Shown: one piece after another, positions 37,104 through 44,486 of the stretch
How the letters are laid out: each line of letters begins with the position of its first letter
How positions within the stretch are numbered: the stretch's first letter is position 1
DNA from: Propionibacterium cyclohexanicum
GTDB taxonomy: Bacteria; Actinomycetota; Actinomycetes; Propionibacteriales; Propionibacteriaceae
Length of the DNA stretch: 51,023 nt
Direction: 5' to 3'
Assembly (NCBI RefSeq): GCF_900111365.1
Contig: NZ_FOGZ01000015.1
Location: 21,941-72,963 of the forward strand
Position numbers and translations under genes: made by a program
The notes under the pieces: model-generated
Database searches by the model: none
Told to the model about the DNA's origin: nothing
The model's input: the letters and a program-made list of their open reading frames with translations, nothing else

Positions 37104-38881
37104 GCACGCAGCGCCAGTCCGGCTCGATGGGTGACGAGCTGACGAACATCCTCATGGTCGGGCTCGCGGCCCTCTTCGGACTCATCCTCGCCATCCGCGG
37201 CGCAGGCTCCGTCGCTGCGTTCGTGACCGGCGCCGACCAGCCACAAGCAGGCATCACCGGTGGCCTGGCTGTCCTGTTCAATCCCGGCGATCCAGCGGGC
37301 GCGCTCCACGCCGACGGGCTCAACCCCATCGCCTACTGGACCACCCTGACACTCATGCTCGGCTTCCTCGGAGCCGCAGGAGCCTGGGGGTGGATGAAGT
37401 GGCGACGTCACTCCCGCGCGGTCGACGTGGACCCACACCGGCTGGCCGGGACCGCCACCAGCCACGAAGTCACCACAGCAGCATCGGCGAAAGCACTGGT
37501 CCACCGCGCCAGGACACTCCGCCCGTCCCTGGTCGAGCCAGAACCTCGCGATGTGGGGTTCTTGCTCGGGCAGTCGAAGGGAAAGCAGGTGTGGGCCAGC
37601 GTTGAGGACTCCATCCTCCTCATCGGCCCGCCTCGATCCGGCAAGGGCTTACACATTGTTATCCCGGCGATCCTCGACGCGCCCGGTGCCGTGGTCACCA
37701 CCAGCACTCGGCCCGACAATCTCACCGTCACACTCCGCGCGCGACAGAAGGTCGGGCCCGTCGCCGTATTCGACCCCCAGCACCTCGCCGAAGGCGTCCC
37801 CGCTGGATTGCGCTGGTCACCGATCCGCGGCTGCGATGACCCGCTCACGGCCATGATCCGCGCCACCGGGCTCGCGACCGCGACCGGCCTCGCTGACGGC
37901 GGGGTGGATGGTGGCGGGTTCTGGGAAGGCAAGACCCGCGTGGCTCTCCAAGCTCTCCTTCATGCCGCCGCGTTGGATCACCGCACGCCCGCCGAGCTGT
38001 TCCGTTGGACCCTTGACCCGTCTGCCGCGGCCGACGCCGTCGCGATCCTCACCGGTTCGCCCCACGCAGCAACCGGCTGGGCCGAATCCCTGGAAGCTAT
38101 GATCGACGCCGATCCCCGCACCCGCGACTCCATCTGGCAAGGAGTCTCCCTGGCGCTGGCAGCACTGGCTGACCCCCGCGTCCTCGACGCGGTCAGCCCC
38201 GGGCCCGGTGAGCAGTTCGACCCCGAAGCCTTCATCCGCAACAAGGGCACCCTCTACCTACTGGCCACCGGAGCCGGGGCAGGCAATAGTGCCGCCCTCG
38301 TTGCCGCGTTCGTGGAAGACCTCGTCGAAACTGCCCGGCGGATGGCCGCCCGGAACCCGGGCGCTCGGCTTGACCCGCCACTCCTGCTCGCTCTGGACGA
38401 GATCGGCAACCTCGCACCCCTCCCATCCCTGCCGACTCTGATGGCGGAAGGTGGAGGTACCGGGATCACGACCATGCCCGTCCTCCAGTCCTTGGCCCAA
38501 GCCAGGGACAAGTGGAGCGAGAACCAGGCCGGAGCCATCTGGGACGCCAGCATCGTCAAGATCATCCTCGGCGGCGCCTCCAATAGTCGAGACCTTCAAG
38601 ACCTCGCCACCCTCATCGGCGAGCGCGACGAGTACACCGATTCCATCACCCTCGGCGACCACGGAACCCGCTCAAACCAGCGCTCCGTACGCCGGGTGCC
38701 AATCCTGCCACCCGACCGCATCCGCACCCTCCCATTCGGCACCGGAGTCATCCTCCTGCGCTCCACACCACCGATCATCACCGACCTGAAGCCCTGGCCG
38801 AAGCGCGGCGACGCCACGCATCTCACGCGAGACCGCGCGGGCATCGAAGCCCTCCTGCAACGGCCGCCCAGCGCCGAGTAG
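37100..38881 (+). CDS. VirD4/TraG-type coupling protein
   Basis: This 593-residue protein brings the relaxase-DNA complex to the secretion channel. Two N-terminal membrane helices (ILMVGLAALFGLILAI, WTTLTLMLGFLGAAGAWGW) precede the ATPase domain. Walker A is LLIGPPRSGKGLHIVIP (about residue 173), Walker B is LLLALDEIGNLAPLP (about 428), and late motifs are GTGITTMPVLQSLAQ and IVKIILGGASN. Length and layout fit the TraG/VirD4 family. Confidence 0.92.
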   Translation: MSTQRQSGSMGDELTNILMVGLAALFGLILAIRGAGSVAAFVTGADQPQAGITGGLAVLFNPGDPAGALHADGLNPIAYWTTLTLMLGFLGAAGAWGWMKWRRHSRAVDVDPHRLAGTATSHEVTTAASAKALVHRARTLRPSLVEPEPRDVGFLLGQSKGKQVWASVEDSILLIGPPRSGKGLHIVIPAILDAPGAVVTTSTRPDNLTVTLRARQKVGPVAVFDPQHLAEGVPAGLRWSPIRGCDDPLTAMIRATGLATATGLADGGVDGGGFWEGKTRVALQALLHAAALDHRTPAELFRWTLDPSAAADAVAILTGSPHAATGWAESLEAMIDADPRTRDSIWQGVSLALAALADPRVLDAVSPGPGEQFDPEAFIRNKGTLYLLATGAGAGNSAALVAAFVEDLVETARRMAARNPGARLDPPLLLALDEIGNLAPLPSLPTLMAEGGGTGITTMPVLQSLAQARDKWSENQAGAIWDASIVKIILGGASNSRDLQDLATLIGERDEYTDSITLGDHGTRSNQRSVRRVPILPPDRIRTLPFGTGVILLRSTPPIITDLKPWPKRGDATHLTRDRAGIEALLQRPPSAE

Positions 38882-38970
38882 TTGAACGCTGGGAAGCCGC
38901 GTGCACCTGCCTGGCACAGCGGTCCTGATCGATGGGGCCGCCCCAATCTGAAGGGCAGGAGGACAGTCCC

Positions 38971-39429
38971 ATGGCTATCCGTACCCAGCAGTCCATCTCT
39001 GGTTTCATCGCCACCGACCCGCAGCTGACGATGACCGATCGCGGGGAAGCCCGCTTCTACGCGAGGTTCGGTCAGGAGAACTTCCACCGCGAGGAGGACG
39101 GCTCGTTCACAAAGTTGGAGCCGAGCTTCCACAACCTCGTCATGTACCGGGCTACCGCCGAACGCGCTTTCGAGCGGTTCACCAAGGGCGACAGCTTCGT
39201 CGCAGAGGGATACGCCCACGAGTACTCCTACGAACGGGACGGTCAGAGCCTGTCGGGTGAAGAGTTCGTGGCCAAGAAGATCGGCCACGACACCGCCCGC
39301 ACCCGCTACGAGGTCGATCGTGCTCCCCGCAAGGTCGCCGCCCAGGAGACCGTGCAGCGTGAGCAGGAGCGTGCGTTCGACCCTCCAGTCTCGCGGCCGA
39401 CCACCAATACGCCGATGCTCGGCCGCTGA
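38971..39429 (+). CDS. ssb: Single-stranded DNA-binding protein (element copy)
   Basis: This 152-residue OB-fold protein has the segments SGFIATDPQLTMTDRGEARF, HNLVMYRATAERAFERFTKG and SFVAEGYAHEYSYE. It is shorter than chromosomal SSB and ends without the acidic DIPF-type tail, common for element-borne copies. It would coat the transferred strand in the recipient. ATG at 38971 has AGGAGG 8 bases upstream. A GCACCT motif sits 62 bases before the start. Confidence 0.85.
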   Translation: MAIRTQQSISGFIATDPQLTMTDRGEARFYARFGQENFHREEDGSFTKLEPSFHNLVMYRATAERAFERFTKGDSFVAEGYAHEYSYERDGQSLSGEEFVAKKIGHDTARTRYEVDRAPRKVAAQETVQREQERAFDPPVSRPTTNTPMLGR

Positions 39430-39448
39430 ACAAGGACAGGAGCGCACC

Positions 39449-40030
39449 ATGACTACTCACACCCCAGGCATCGACGACGAGCCCGACTACGACGACACGC
39501 AAAACCTGGTCGCCGAGCCTCCGCACCCGATCAACTGGAATCTGCTGACGGCTGACGATCTGGAACAGGAACTGCTGGAACTGAACCGGTGGGTCGACTG
39601 GCTGCGCCACACCTATGGCCTCCCGGCCTCCGTCGTCCCGCCCTACTGGCACCGCCACCCCGAACTGCTCTGGGAACTCTCCGCCCTCCACCTGCACTGG
39701 CTGTGCGCCTACGACCCCGATCAGAACGGCTCCGCACCGCTGGGCTGGCACCGCGACTTCGCCGACGCCCGCCAGCGCCTCCGCGACTGGGTCACCTCCT
39801 CCGGCACCAGGCTGGATCGCGACCGGCCGACCCGGCAAACGACCTGGCCCGGCGAAGCGTCTGCCGAACACGCCCTGGAGACCGTGATCACTGATCGGGA
39901 TGCAGACTTCGTCCAGTACGTTCTCGACCAAGTTGAGGCACGCCAGCAGGCCGAAGACGCCTTCTACGCCAGCATCGACGAAAACACCGGAGAGATCCAC
40001 GACCGCTCCGAGAGTCCCCAAGGTGAGTGA
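39449..40030 (+). CDS. DUF4913-type hypothetical protein
   Basis: This 193-residue soluble protein has the DUF4913 signature: LNRWVDWLRHTYGLPASVVP, WHRHPELLWELSALHLHWL and GWHRDFADARQRLRDWV. The family occurs mainly on actinobacterial conjugative elements and its role is unknown. The Trp/His-rich core suggests a small enzyme or protein-binding module, without known active site. ATG at 39449 follows AGGACAGGAG. It closes the transfer operon together with the next small gene. Confidence 0.8.
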   Translation: MTTHTPGIDDEPDYDDTQNLVAEPPHPINWNLLTADDLEQELLELNRWVDWLRHTYGLPASVVPPYWHRHPELLWELSALHLHWLCAYDPDQNGSAPLGWHRDFADARQRLRDWVTSSGTRLDRDRPTRQTTWPGEASAEHALETVITDRDADFVQYVLDQVEARQQAEDAFYASIDENTGEIHDRSESPQGE

Positions 40031-40035
40031 GCCTG

Positions 40036-40236
40036 ATGGTTCGCTCCTACAAACGCACGACGGACCGGCCGGACGCCAACCGACCGGTCCGCGTGCGCTA
40101 CCTCAAACGCGACCAGATCGACGCCGAGAAGGTCGCCGAAGTCCTCATCCGCATCGCCCTGCGTGCCGCAGGCAATGGCACCACAACCGGCAACGCCGGA
40201 AGCTACCTTCGTGACCTTCTCACGTCAGGCCGGTAA
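40036..40236 (+). CDS. Small basic hypothetical protein
   Basis: This 66-residue protein is strongly basic at its N-terminus (RSYKRTTDRPDANRPVRVRYLKR) followed by one helix (IDAEKVAEVLIRIALRAA). It may bind nucleic acid, but no family was recognised. ATG at 40036 has AGGTGAG about 8 bases upstream; GTG at 40027, overlapping the previous stop, is the alternative. It is the last transfer-region gene before a terminator. Confidence 0.6.
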   Translation: MVRSYKRTTDRPDANRPVRVRYLKRDQIDAEKVAEVLIRIALRAAGNGTTTGNAGSYLRDLLTSGR

Positions 40237-40287
40237 ACTGGCCCCCAAAGCACAACGAACCGGCGTCGTTGGCACCAGACTCTTAAG

Positions 40288-40310
40288 CCCCGCAATCGGG
40301 GTGTTCTTCC
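40288..40310 (+). terminator. Intrinsic terminator at end of the transfer region
   Basis: CCCCG-CAAT-CGGGG (40288-40301) is followed by TGTTCTTCCTATTT. This fits a factor-independent terminator for the transfer operon and isolates the integrase gene from it. Confidence 0.7.
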
Positions 40311-40321
40311 TATTTACTGAC

Positions 40322-40379
40322 GTGACCGCCATCCGGCGCCCCACAAGACCCTAACCAGGGTCCAGTGAAAGGCGGTCAC
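40322..40379 (+). promoter_or_regulatory. Nested hairpins over the integrase ribosome site
   Basis: GTGACCGCC (40322-40330) is complementary to GGCGGTCAC (40371-40379), which ends one base before the integrase ATG. Between them GACCCT (40347-40352) and AGGGTC (40357-40362) form an inner hairpin. The folded RNA would cover the integrase start region. It could be a translational brake on the integrase or part of an attachment site. Confidence 0.5.
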
Positions 40380-40380
40380 C

Positions 40381-42183
40381 ATGACACTCGCACCCCTACC
40401 CTCTGGCCTCGACATGGGCGAGCTGCATAAGCTCGCCGCCACAGCCGCCCAGATCCAGCGCACCTCGACCCCAGACAACGCTGATGGTCTGGTGCCTGCA
40501 ATCAGTTACCTGCGGGTCTCCACCAAGGACCAGGCCACCCGCAACGGCCTCGACGAAGGCCTGTCCATCCCAGCCCAGCGGGAGGCCGCCCAGCGCAAGG
40601 CCGACCAGCTTGGCGCCGTCATCGTCAAAGAGTTCATCGAACCCGGCGAGTCCGCCAAGACCGCGCAGCGCCGCGCCCTCCAGGACATGCTCGACTACGT
40701 CACCGAGAACCCCGTCCAGTACTGCATCATCAACAAGGTCGACCGCCTGGCCCGGAACCGCCTCGACGACGCGATCATCCATGCGACACTCCGGGACGCG
40801 AACATCAGCCTGGTCTCCGTGACTGAGAACATCGATGAAACCCCATCGGGAATGCTCATGCACGGCATCCTCGCCTCCATGGCGGAGTTCTACTCCCTGA
40901 ACCTTGCTCAAGAAGTCCTCAAAGGCATGACCCAGAAGGCCAGCATGGGCGGCACTCCTGCCAAGGCACCCCTCGGATACTTGAACGTGCGCACCACCGA
41001 CGCGAAAGGCCATGAAGTCCGCGACGTCACCGTCGATGTCGAGCGGGCCGACCTCATCAAGTTTGCCTTCACCGCCTACGCCACCGGCAACTGGACCCTC
41101 TCCTCCCTCGCCACCGAGTTGGAAGCCCGCGGACTCACGTCGCGCCCAACTCCTGCGCGCCCGGCCAAGCCGATCACGACCACGGCCCTACACAAGATCC
41201 TTACCAACCCCTATTACCAGGGAAGCGTCACGTTCAGGGGCGTCACCTACGACGGAACCCACACGGCCCTGATCGACTCCGAGACCTGGCTGCGCGTTCA
41301 GAAGCAGCTTGATGACAAGAACCAGCGCGGCGAACGACCCCAGAAGTACGACCACTACCTCAAGGGCACCCTGTACTGCTCGTGCGGCGCCAAGATGATG
41401 ATCGAACGCCCCCGCGACAAACAGGGTGACCGCTACGAGTACTTCACCTGCTCCGGACGCCGCAAGAAGAACGGCTGCACCAGGTCCGCCATCCTCACCG
41501 ACCGCATCGAGAACCAGATCGAATCCACCTACAACACCAACGGCCTCACGGCCACCGAAGCCGATCGTGTCCGCGAAGTCCTCGGCACCGTCTTCGATCA
41601 GCTCGAAGCCACCACCGACGACGAACGCTCACTCCTCCTCACGCAGAAGGAGAAGCTCGACGCCGAGCGACTCAAGCTCGTCCAAGCCCACTACGCCGAC
41701 GCCATTCCACTCGACCTCCTCAAGTCCGAACAAGACCGCATCCGCACCAACCTCGACGCCATCGAACACCGGCTGGAGAACCTCGCCACCAGCTACAAGG
41801 ACGCCCGCGACGGCCTCGACCAACTCGCCGACATCCTCACCGACCTCGGCGACGTCTACGCCCGATGCGAACCTGCTGAACGCCGCATCCTCAACCGAGC
41901 CCTCTTCGACAAGATCATCCTCGACGACGAAGACCACGTTGACTACGTCCCCACAGATGCCGTCAGCGTGACAATTGCCCAAGCCAGGGCCACACAGCCG
42001 CCCAATCTGGGCACAAAAACGAACTTGCCCCGCCATCAGGCGGGGCAAGTTTCGAATTTCTCATCTTTGGTGGAGCTAAGGGGATTCGAACCCCTGGCCT
42101 CTTCCATGCCATGGAAGCGCGCTACCAACTGCGCCATAGCCCCAACTGTTGGATCGATCGCCCTTGCGGGCGAAGCGACCTGA
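40381..42183 (+). CDS. Large serine integrase of the element
   Basis: This 600-residue protein has a resolvase catalytic domain with the nucleophilic Ser in ISYLRVSTKDQA (about residue 47) and conserved INKVDRLARN. A recombinase domain (KAPLGYL, ILTNPYYQGSVTFRGVTYDG) and a zinc ribbon (YCSCGAKMM, CSGRRKKNGC) follow, then a long coiled coil (about 385-490), the standard large serine recombinase layout. The last 60 or so codons run through a hairpin terminator and antisense to tRNA-Ala (ending ELRGFEPLASSMPWKRATN). The functional protein may end earlier, or this tail is specific to the integrated state. It should catalyse integration and, with a partner, excision. Confidence 0.88.
   Translation: MTLAPLPSGLDMGELHKLAATAAQIQRTSTPDNADGLVPAISYLRVSTKDQATRNGLDEGLSIPAQREAAQRKADQLGAVIVKEFIEPGESAKTAQRRALQDMLDYVTENPVQYCIINKVDRLARNRLDDAIIHATLRDANISLVSVTENIDETPSGMLMHGILASMAEFYSLNLAQEVLKGMTQKASMGGTPAKAPLGYLNVRTTDAKGHEVRDVTVDVERADLIKFAFTAYATGNWTLSSLATELEARGLTSRPTPARPAKPITTTALHKILTNPYYQGSVTFRGVTYDGTHTALIDSETWLRVQKQLDDKNQRGERPQKYDHYLKGTLYCSCGAKMMIERPRDKQGDRYEYFTCSGRRKKNGCTRSAILTDRIENQIESTYNTNGLTATEADRVREVLGTVFDQLEATTDDERSLLLTQKEKLDAERLKLVQAHYADAIPLDLLKSEQDRIRTNLDAIEHRLENLATSYKDARDGLDQLADILTDLGDVYARCEPAERRILNRALFDKIILDDEDHVDYVPTDAVSVTIAQARATQPPNLGTKTNLPRHQAGQVSNFSSLVELRGFEPLASSMPWKRATNCAIAPTVGSIALAGEAT
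42023..42052 (-). terminator. tRNA-Ala terminator (overlaps integrase 3' end)
   Basis: Read on the minus strand, AACTTGCCCCGCC pairs with GGCGGGGCAAGTT around a 4-base loop, followed by CGTTTTTG. This strong factor-independent terminator lies about 20 bases downstream of the tRNA. The same hairpin could also stop integrase transcription on the plus strand. Confidence 0.85.
42071..42143 (-). tRNA. tRNA-Ala (anticodon GGC)
   Basis: This 73-nt gene has acceptor arms GGGGCTA and TAGCTCC, the D-loop GCGCAGTTGGTAGCGC, and the anticodon arm CTTCC-ATGGCAT-GGAAG with anticodon GGC. The T arm is CAGGGGTTCGAATCCCCTT. CCA is not encoded; the discriminator base is A. It is the probable integration target of the element, since accessory DNA begins at its 3' end. 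Confidence 0.95.
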
Positions 42184-42185
42184 GA

Positions 42186-42214
42186 ATACTAGCGCGAACG
42201 ATCGGTCGTGACAA
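42186..42214 (-). promoter_or_regulatory. tRNA-Ala promoter
   Basis: On the minus strand TTGTCA (42209-42214) and TAGTAT (42186-42191) are separated by exactly 17 bp, about 42 bp before the mature tRNA. This is a near-consensus housekeeping promoter. Confidence 0.85.
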
Positions 42215-42295
42215 AACAGGCGGGCTGCCACCTCGCGTGGGTCGCCGCAGTCACCTCCCGGGCCGTCAGCATGGCGGTCCGCCCGCCGAGAGGCG

Positions 42296-43075
42296 TCACC
42301 CAGGGATGAGAAGCGCGGTGATCTGCCGCTGGCTCGAGTTCGCGAGGATGAGGGTCGTATCGCCCCGCTGCTTGTCCATCCTGATCTCGCCGCGCTGGGT
42401 CTGGCCTGCCGAGATGCGGCCGTCCGACATCGGTCCCGTGGCCCGCACCTGATCGGTGCTCGCGTTGTCGAGACCGAAGAACATGTACGACAGTGACCCG
42501 GAGTCCGCCGTGAGTGTCATTTGAACGACGACACCCTCCGTGTCCCAGGTGGTGGAGTCGATGGTCCACGTTCCCGAGAAGCCAGAGGTGGACACAGGAA
42601 TGGTGTTCGTCACCGAAGCGGTGCCTGGCGGCGGGCTCGTCGCCGGCTGAGGTGCCGCCGGCGAACTCACCTGTGGTGTCGGTGTGACGGCGCCCGGACT
42701 TGGGTCAATGCTCGGTCTGCGGGTCGCCACGACGATGATCGCCGCAACCACCGCGACAGTGAGCAGTGCCACCAGCAGGATCGGACCACGCCGGGGGCGC
42801 AGCTGATATGCCGTGATCGCGGCGGTATCTCCCTGTTCCTTCTCGGACGCGGAACGGGCCGATGCGTCGACATCCGAGTCCTGCCGGGCCGTCGAGGGGG
42901 AGGGGGGCGATTGATATCGCCGGGAGCGGTCACCGGCAGCCCCCGCCGAGGCCTGCCATGCCGCGGAATCACGGCCTGGTGCCGGTAGCGGCTGGTCACC
43001 ATAGGGGTCGACGTCGTACGCCGGGTCCTGCGACCCGCCGGGCCCGGTCGGGTGTGGCTGTTGCGGCTCGCTCAT
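42296..43075 (-). CDS. Membrane-anchored protein with extracytoplasmic domain, unknown
   Basis: This 259-residue protein has a Pro/Gln-rich cytoplasmic N-terminus, one membrane helix (GPILLVALLTVAVVAAIIVVA, about residues 100-120), a Pro/Thr/Ala/Ser linker and an outer beta-rich domain of about 110 residues (SGTWTIDSTTWDTEGVVVQM, SLSYMFFGLDN). It reads like an actinobacterial surface or stress protein; no enzyme motif is visible. ATG at 43075 is chosen over a GTG three codons upstream. Confidence 0.75.
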   Translation of the reverse strand: MSEPQQPHPTGPGGSQDPAYDVDPYGDQPLPAPGRDSAAWQASAGAAGDRSRRYQSPPSPSTARQDSDVDASARSASEKEQGDTAAITAYQLRPRRGPILLVALLTVAVVAAIIVVATRRPSIDPSPGAVTPTPQVSSPAAPQPATSPPPGTASVTNTIPVSTSGFSGTWTIDSTTWDTEGVVVQMTLTADSGSLSYMFFGLDNASTDQVRATGPMSDGRISAGQTQRGEIRMDKQRGDTTLILANSSQRQITALLIPG

Positions 43076-43201
43076 GGTGACCACAGCCTATGTCCGGTGG
43101 CTGTCAGCGCGCCGGCGTGCACGTCCTGGCCCACTGGCGCGAGCTGTGCACAGGGGTGATCGAGCTGACCGATCCTCTAGCGGATCACCAACAGTCCTGG
43201 C

Positions 43202-44227
43202 ATGGGAAGACACCAGGCCAGGAAGCTGAAGTCCAGCAAGCACGCTGCCCGCGTGCGGGTGTCCGGCCCCGACGACTTGTTGGCGATCGTGCCATTCTGG
43301 CTCGGCTATCGGCCCGAGAACTGCGTTGTCGTCATGGTCGAGGCACAGGGTCTGATCCGCTCCGGTTGCGCCATCGCGCTCGACCAGTGCCACGACACCG
43401 AGCTGCTGGGCTCGGCCCTGGGGCTGCTGTGCGAGCGCACCGGGGCGGACAGCTTCCTGCTCGTCGCCTACGGAAATCCGCGGTGCGCCGTACCGGCACT
43501 GGAGCAGGTGCGTCGGGAACTGACAGCTCAGACCGTCGTAGAGAGCATTGTGGTGCACGACGGACGCTACTGGGCGTCGAGCAGGGCAGACGATCCACAG
43601 TCCAGCCCCGGACGCGTGCTGGACTGCGATGCCTCGCCCGTGACGGTGGCCGCCGTGGAGGCCGGGCTCCAGGTCCTGGGCTCACGCGCGGACGTCGCCG
43701 CCATGCTCGCCGGGCCGGATGAATCCGACGACGAGGCCGCCTTCTGGTGGGCCGAGGCCCAGGAAAACACCGCCGGCTGGGATCTCAGCCGCTGCATACA
43801 GCTGGTCGACGAGTGCCTGGCCGAAGCAGTCGGCGCGCTGCACCAGCCCGACACCCAACGGTGTGCCCAGCTTGGCGCGGTGGTGCAGCGCATTGCGGTG
43901 CGCGATCACGCGTGGCTCGCGATGAGCCTGGAGGATGGCTGGCGCCATCAGCAGCTGTGGCTGTGGGTGGTGGCAGTGACACCGGAGCCCTATGCGGCCC
44001 CCGCCCTGTGCCTGTCGGGCATCGCCTCGTGGCTGAGCGGCGGGGGAGCGCTGCTCACCGAGTGCGTCAACCGTTGCGAGCGGCTCCACCCCGACTACTC
44101 CATGCTCACGATCCTTCGCGAGTTGCACGATGGCGCTGTCCCGCCCAGCGTGTGGCGCAGGTGGTCGGCGTCCATGGCTGGGATCGGCACAACCGGTGCG
44201 GACGGCCCTGCGCCACCTCAACGATGA
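43202..44227 (+). CDS. DUF4192 domain protein
   Basis: This 341-residue protein has the family signature [21 protein letters not shown] near the start, then [22 protein letters not shown] and the C-terminal helical part with [23 protein letters not shown]4192 proteins are conserved in actinobacterial core genomes; their function is unknown. ATG at 43202 lies in a leader without a strong ribosome site. It precedes the leuS leader on the same strand. Confidence 0.85.
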   Translation: MGRHQARKLKSSKHAARVRVSGPDDLLAIVPFWLGYRPENCVVVMVEAQGLIRSGCAIALDQCHDTELLGSALGLLCERTGADSFLLVAYGNPRCAVPALEQVRRELTAQTVVESIVVHDGRYWASSRADDPQSSPGRVLDCDASPVTVAAVEAGLQVLGSRADVAAMLAGPDESDDEAAFWWAEAQENTAGWDLSRCIQLVDECLAEAVGALHQPDTQRCAQLGAVVQRIAVRDHAWLAMSLEDGWRHQQLWLWVVAVTPEPYAAPALCLSGIASWLSGGGALLTECVNRCERLHPDYSMLTILRELHDGAVPPSVWRRWSASMAGIGTTGADGPAPPQR

Positions 44228-44277
44228 AGCCCGACCATGTCAGGGACTCGGGGTCACACAGACCAATGGTGTGCATC

Positions 44278-44398
44278 TACTATGCTGTGCGCCATGCATG
44301 GTTGCGTCGAGCTTCTTGGCCGGCCACGACCACGATGCCGGTGACACGCTGGCGCCTGGCCGTGGCTCCCTGATGTCCCCTCGGGCATCAGGGTTTTT
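44278..44398 (+). promoter_or_regulatory. leuS leader with putative leader peptide and attenuator
   Basis: A -10-like TACTAT (44278-44283) is followed by a short frame at 44294-44344 encoding [16 protein letters not shown], with tandem CTT CTT leucine codons, rare in GC-rich DNA. A hairpin CCCTGATG...CATCAGGG (44368-44393) with TTTTTG (44394-44399) follows, about 90 bases before leuS. The layout fits ribosome-mediated attenuation responding to charged tRNA-Leu. An in-frame ATG at 44282 could extend the peptide by four residues. A competing antiterminator fold was not resolved. Confidence 0.6.
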
Positions 44399-44400
44399 GT
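44368..44400 (+). terminator. Intrinsic terminator in the leuS leader
   Basis: CCCTGATG pairs with CATCAGGG across a 10-base loop, then TTTTTGTCTG. The strong stem and T-run before a housekeeping gene, with no upstream gene end nearby other than DUF4192, favour an attenuator, but it could also simply terminate the DUF4192 transcript. Confidence 0.8.
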
Positions 44401-44486
44401 CTGTCGGGGCAGCACACGCGATCATCATGGCGCGAAATCAGCGAATTCACATCCACCGGTGTGAATGGCACAGGAGGCACAAGACA

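Noticed and set aside
44130-44486. N-terminal extension of leuS
   Set aside because: It crosses a terminator hairpin, and GTG at 44487 has AGGAGG and starts at the usual LeuS N-terminus.
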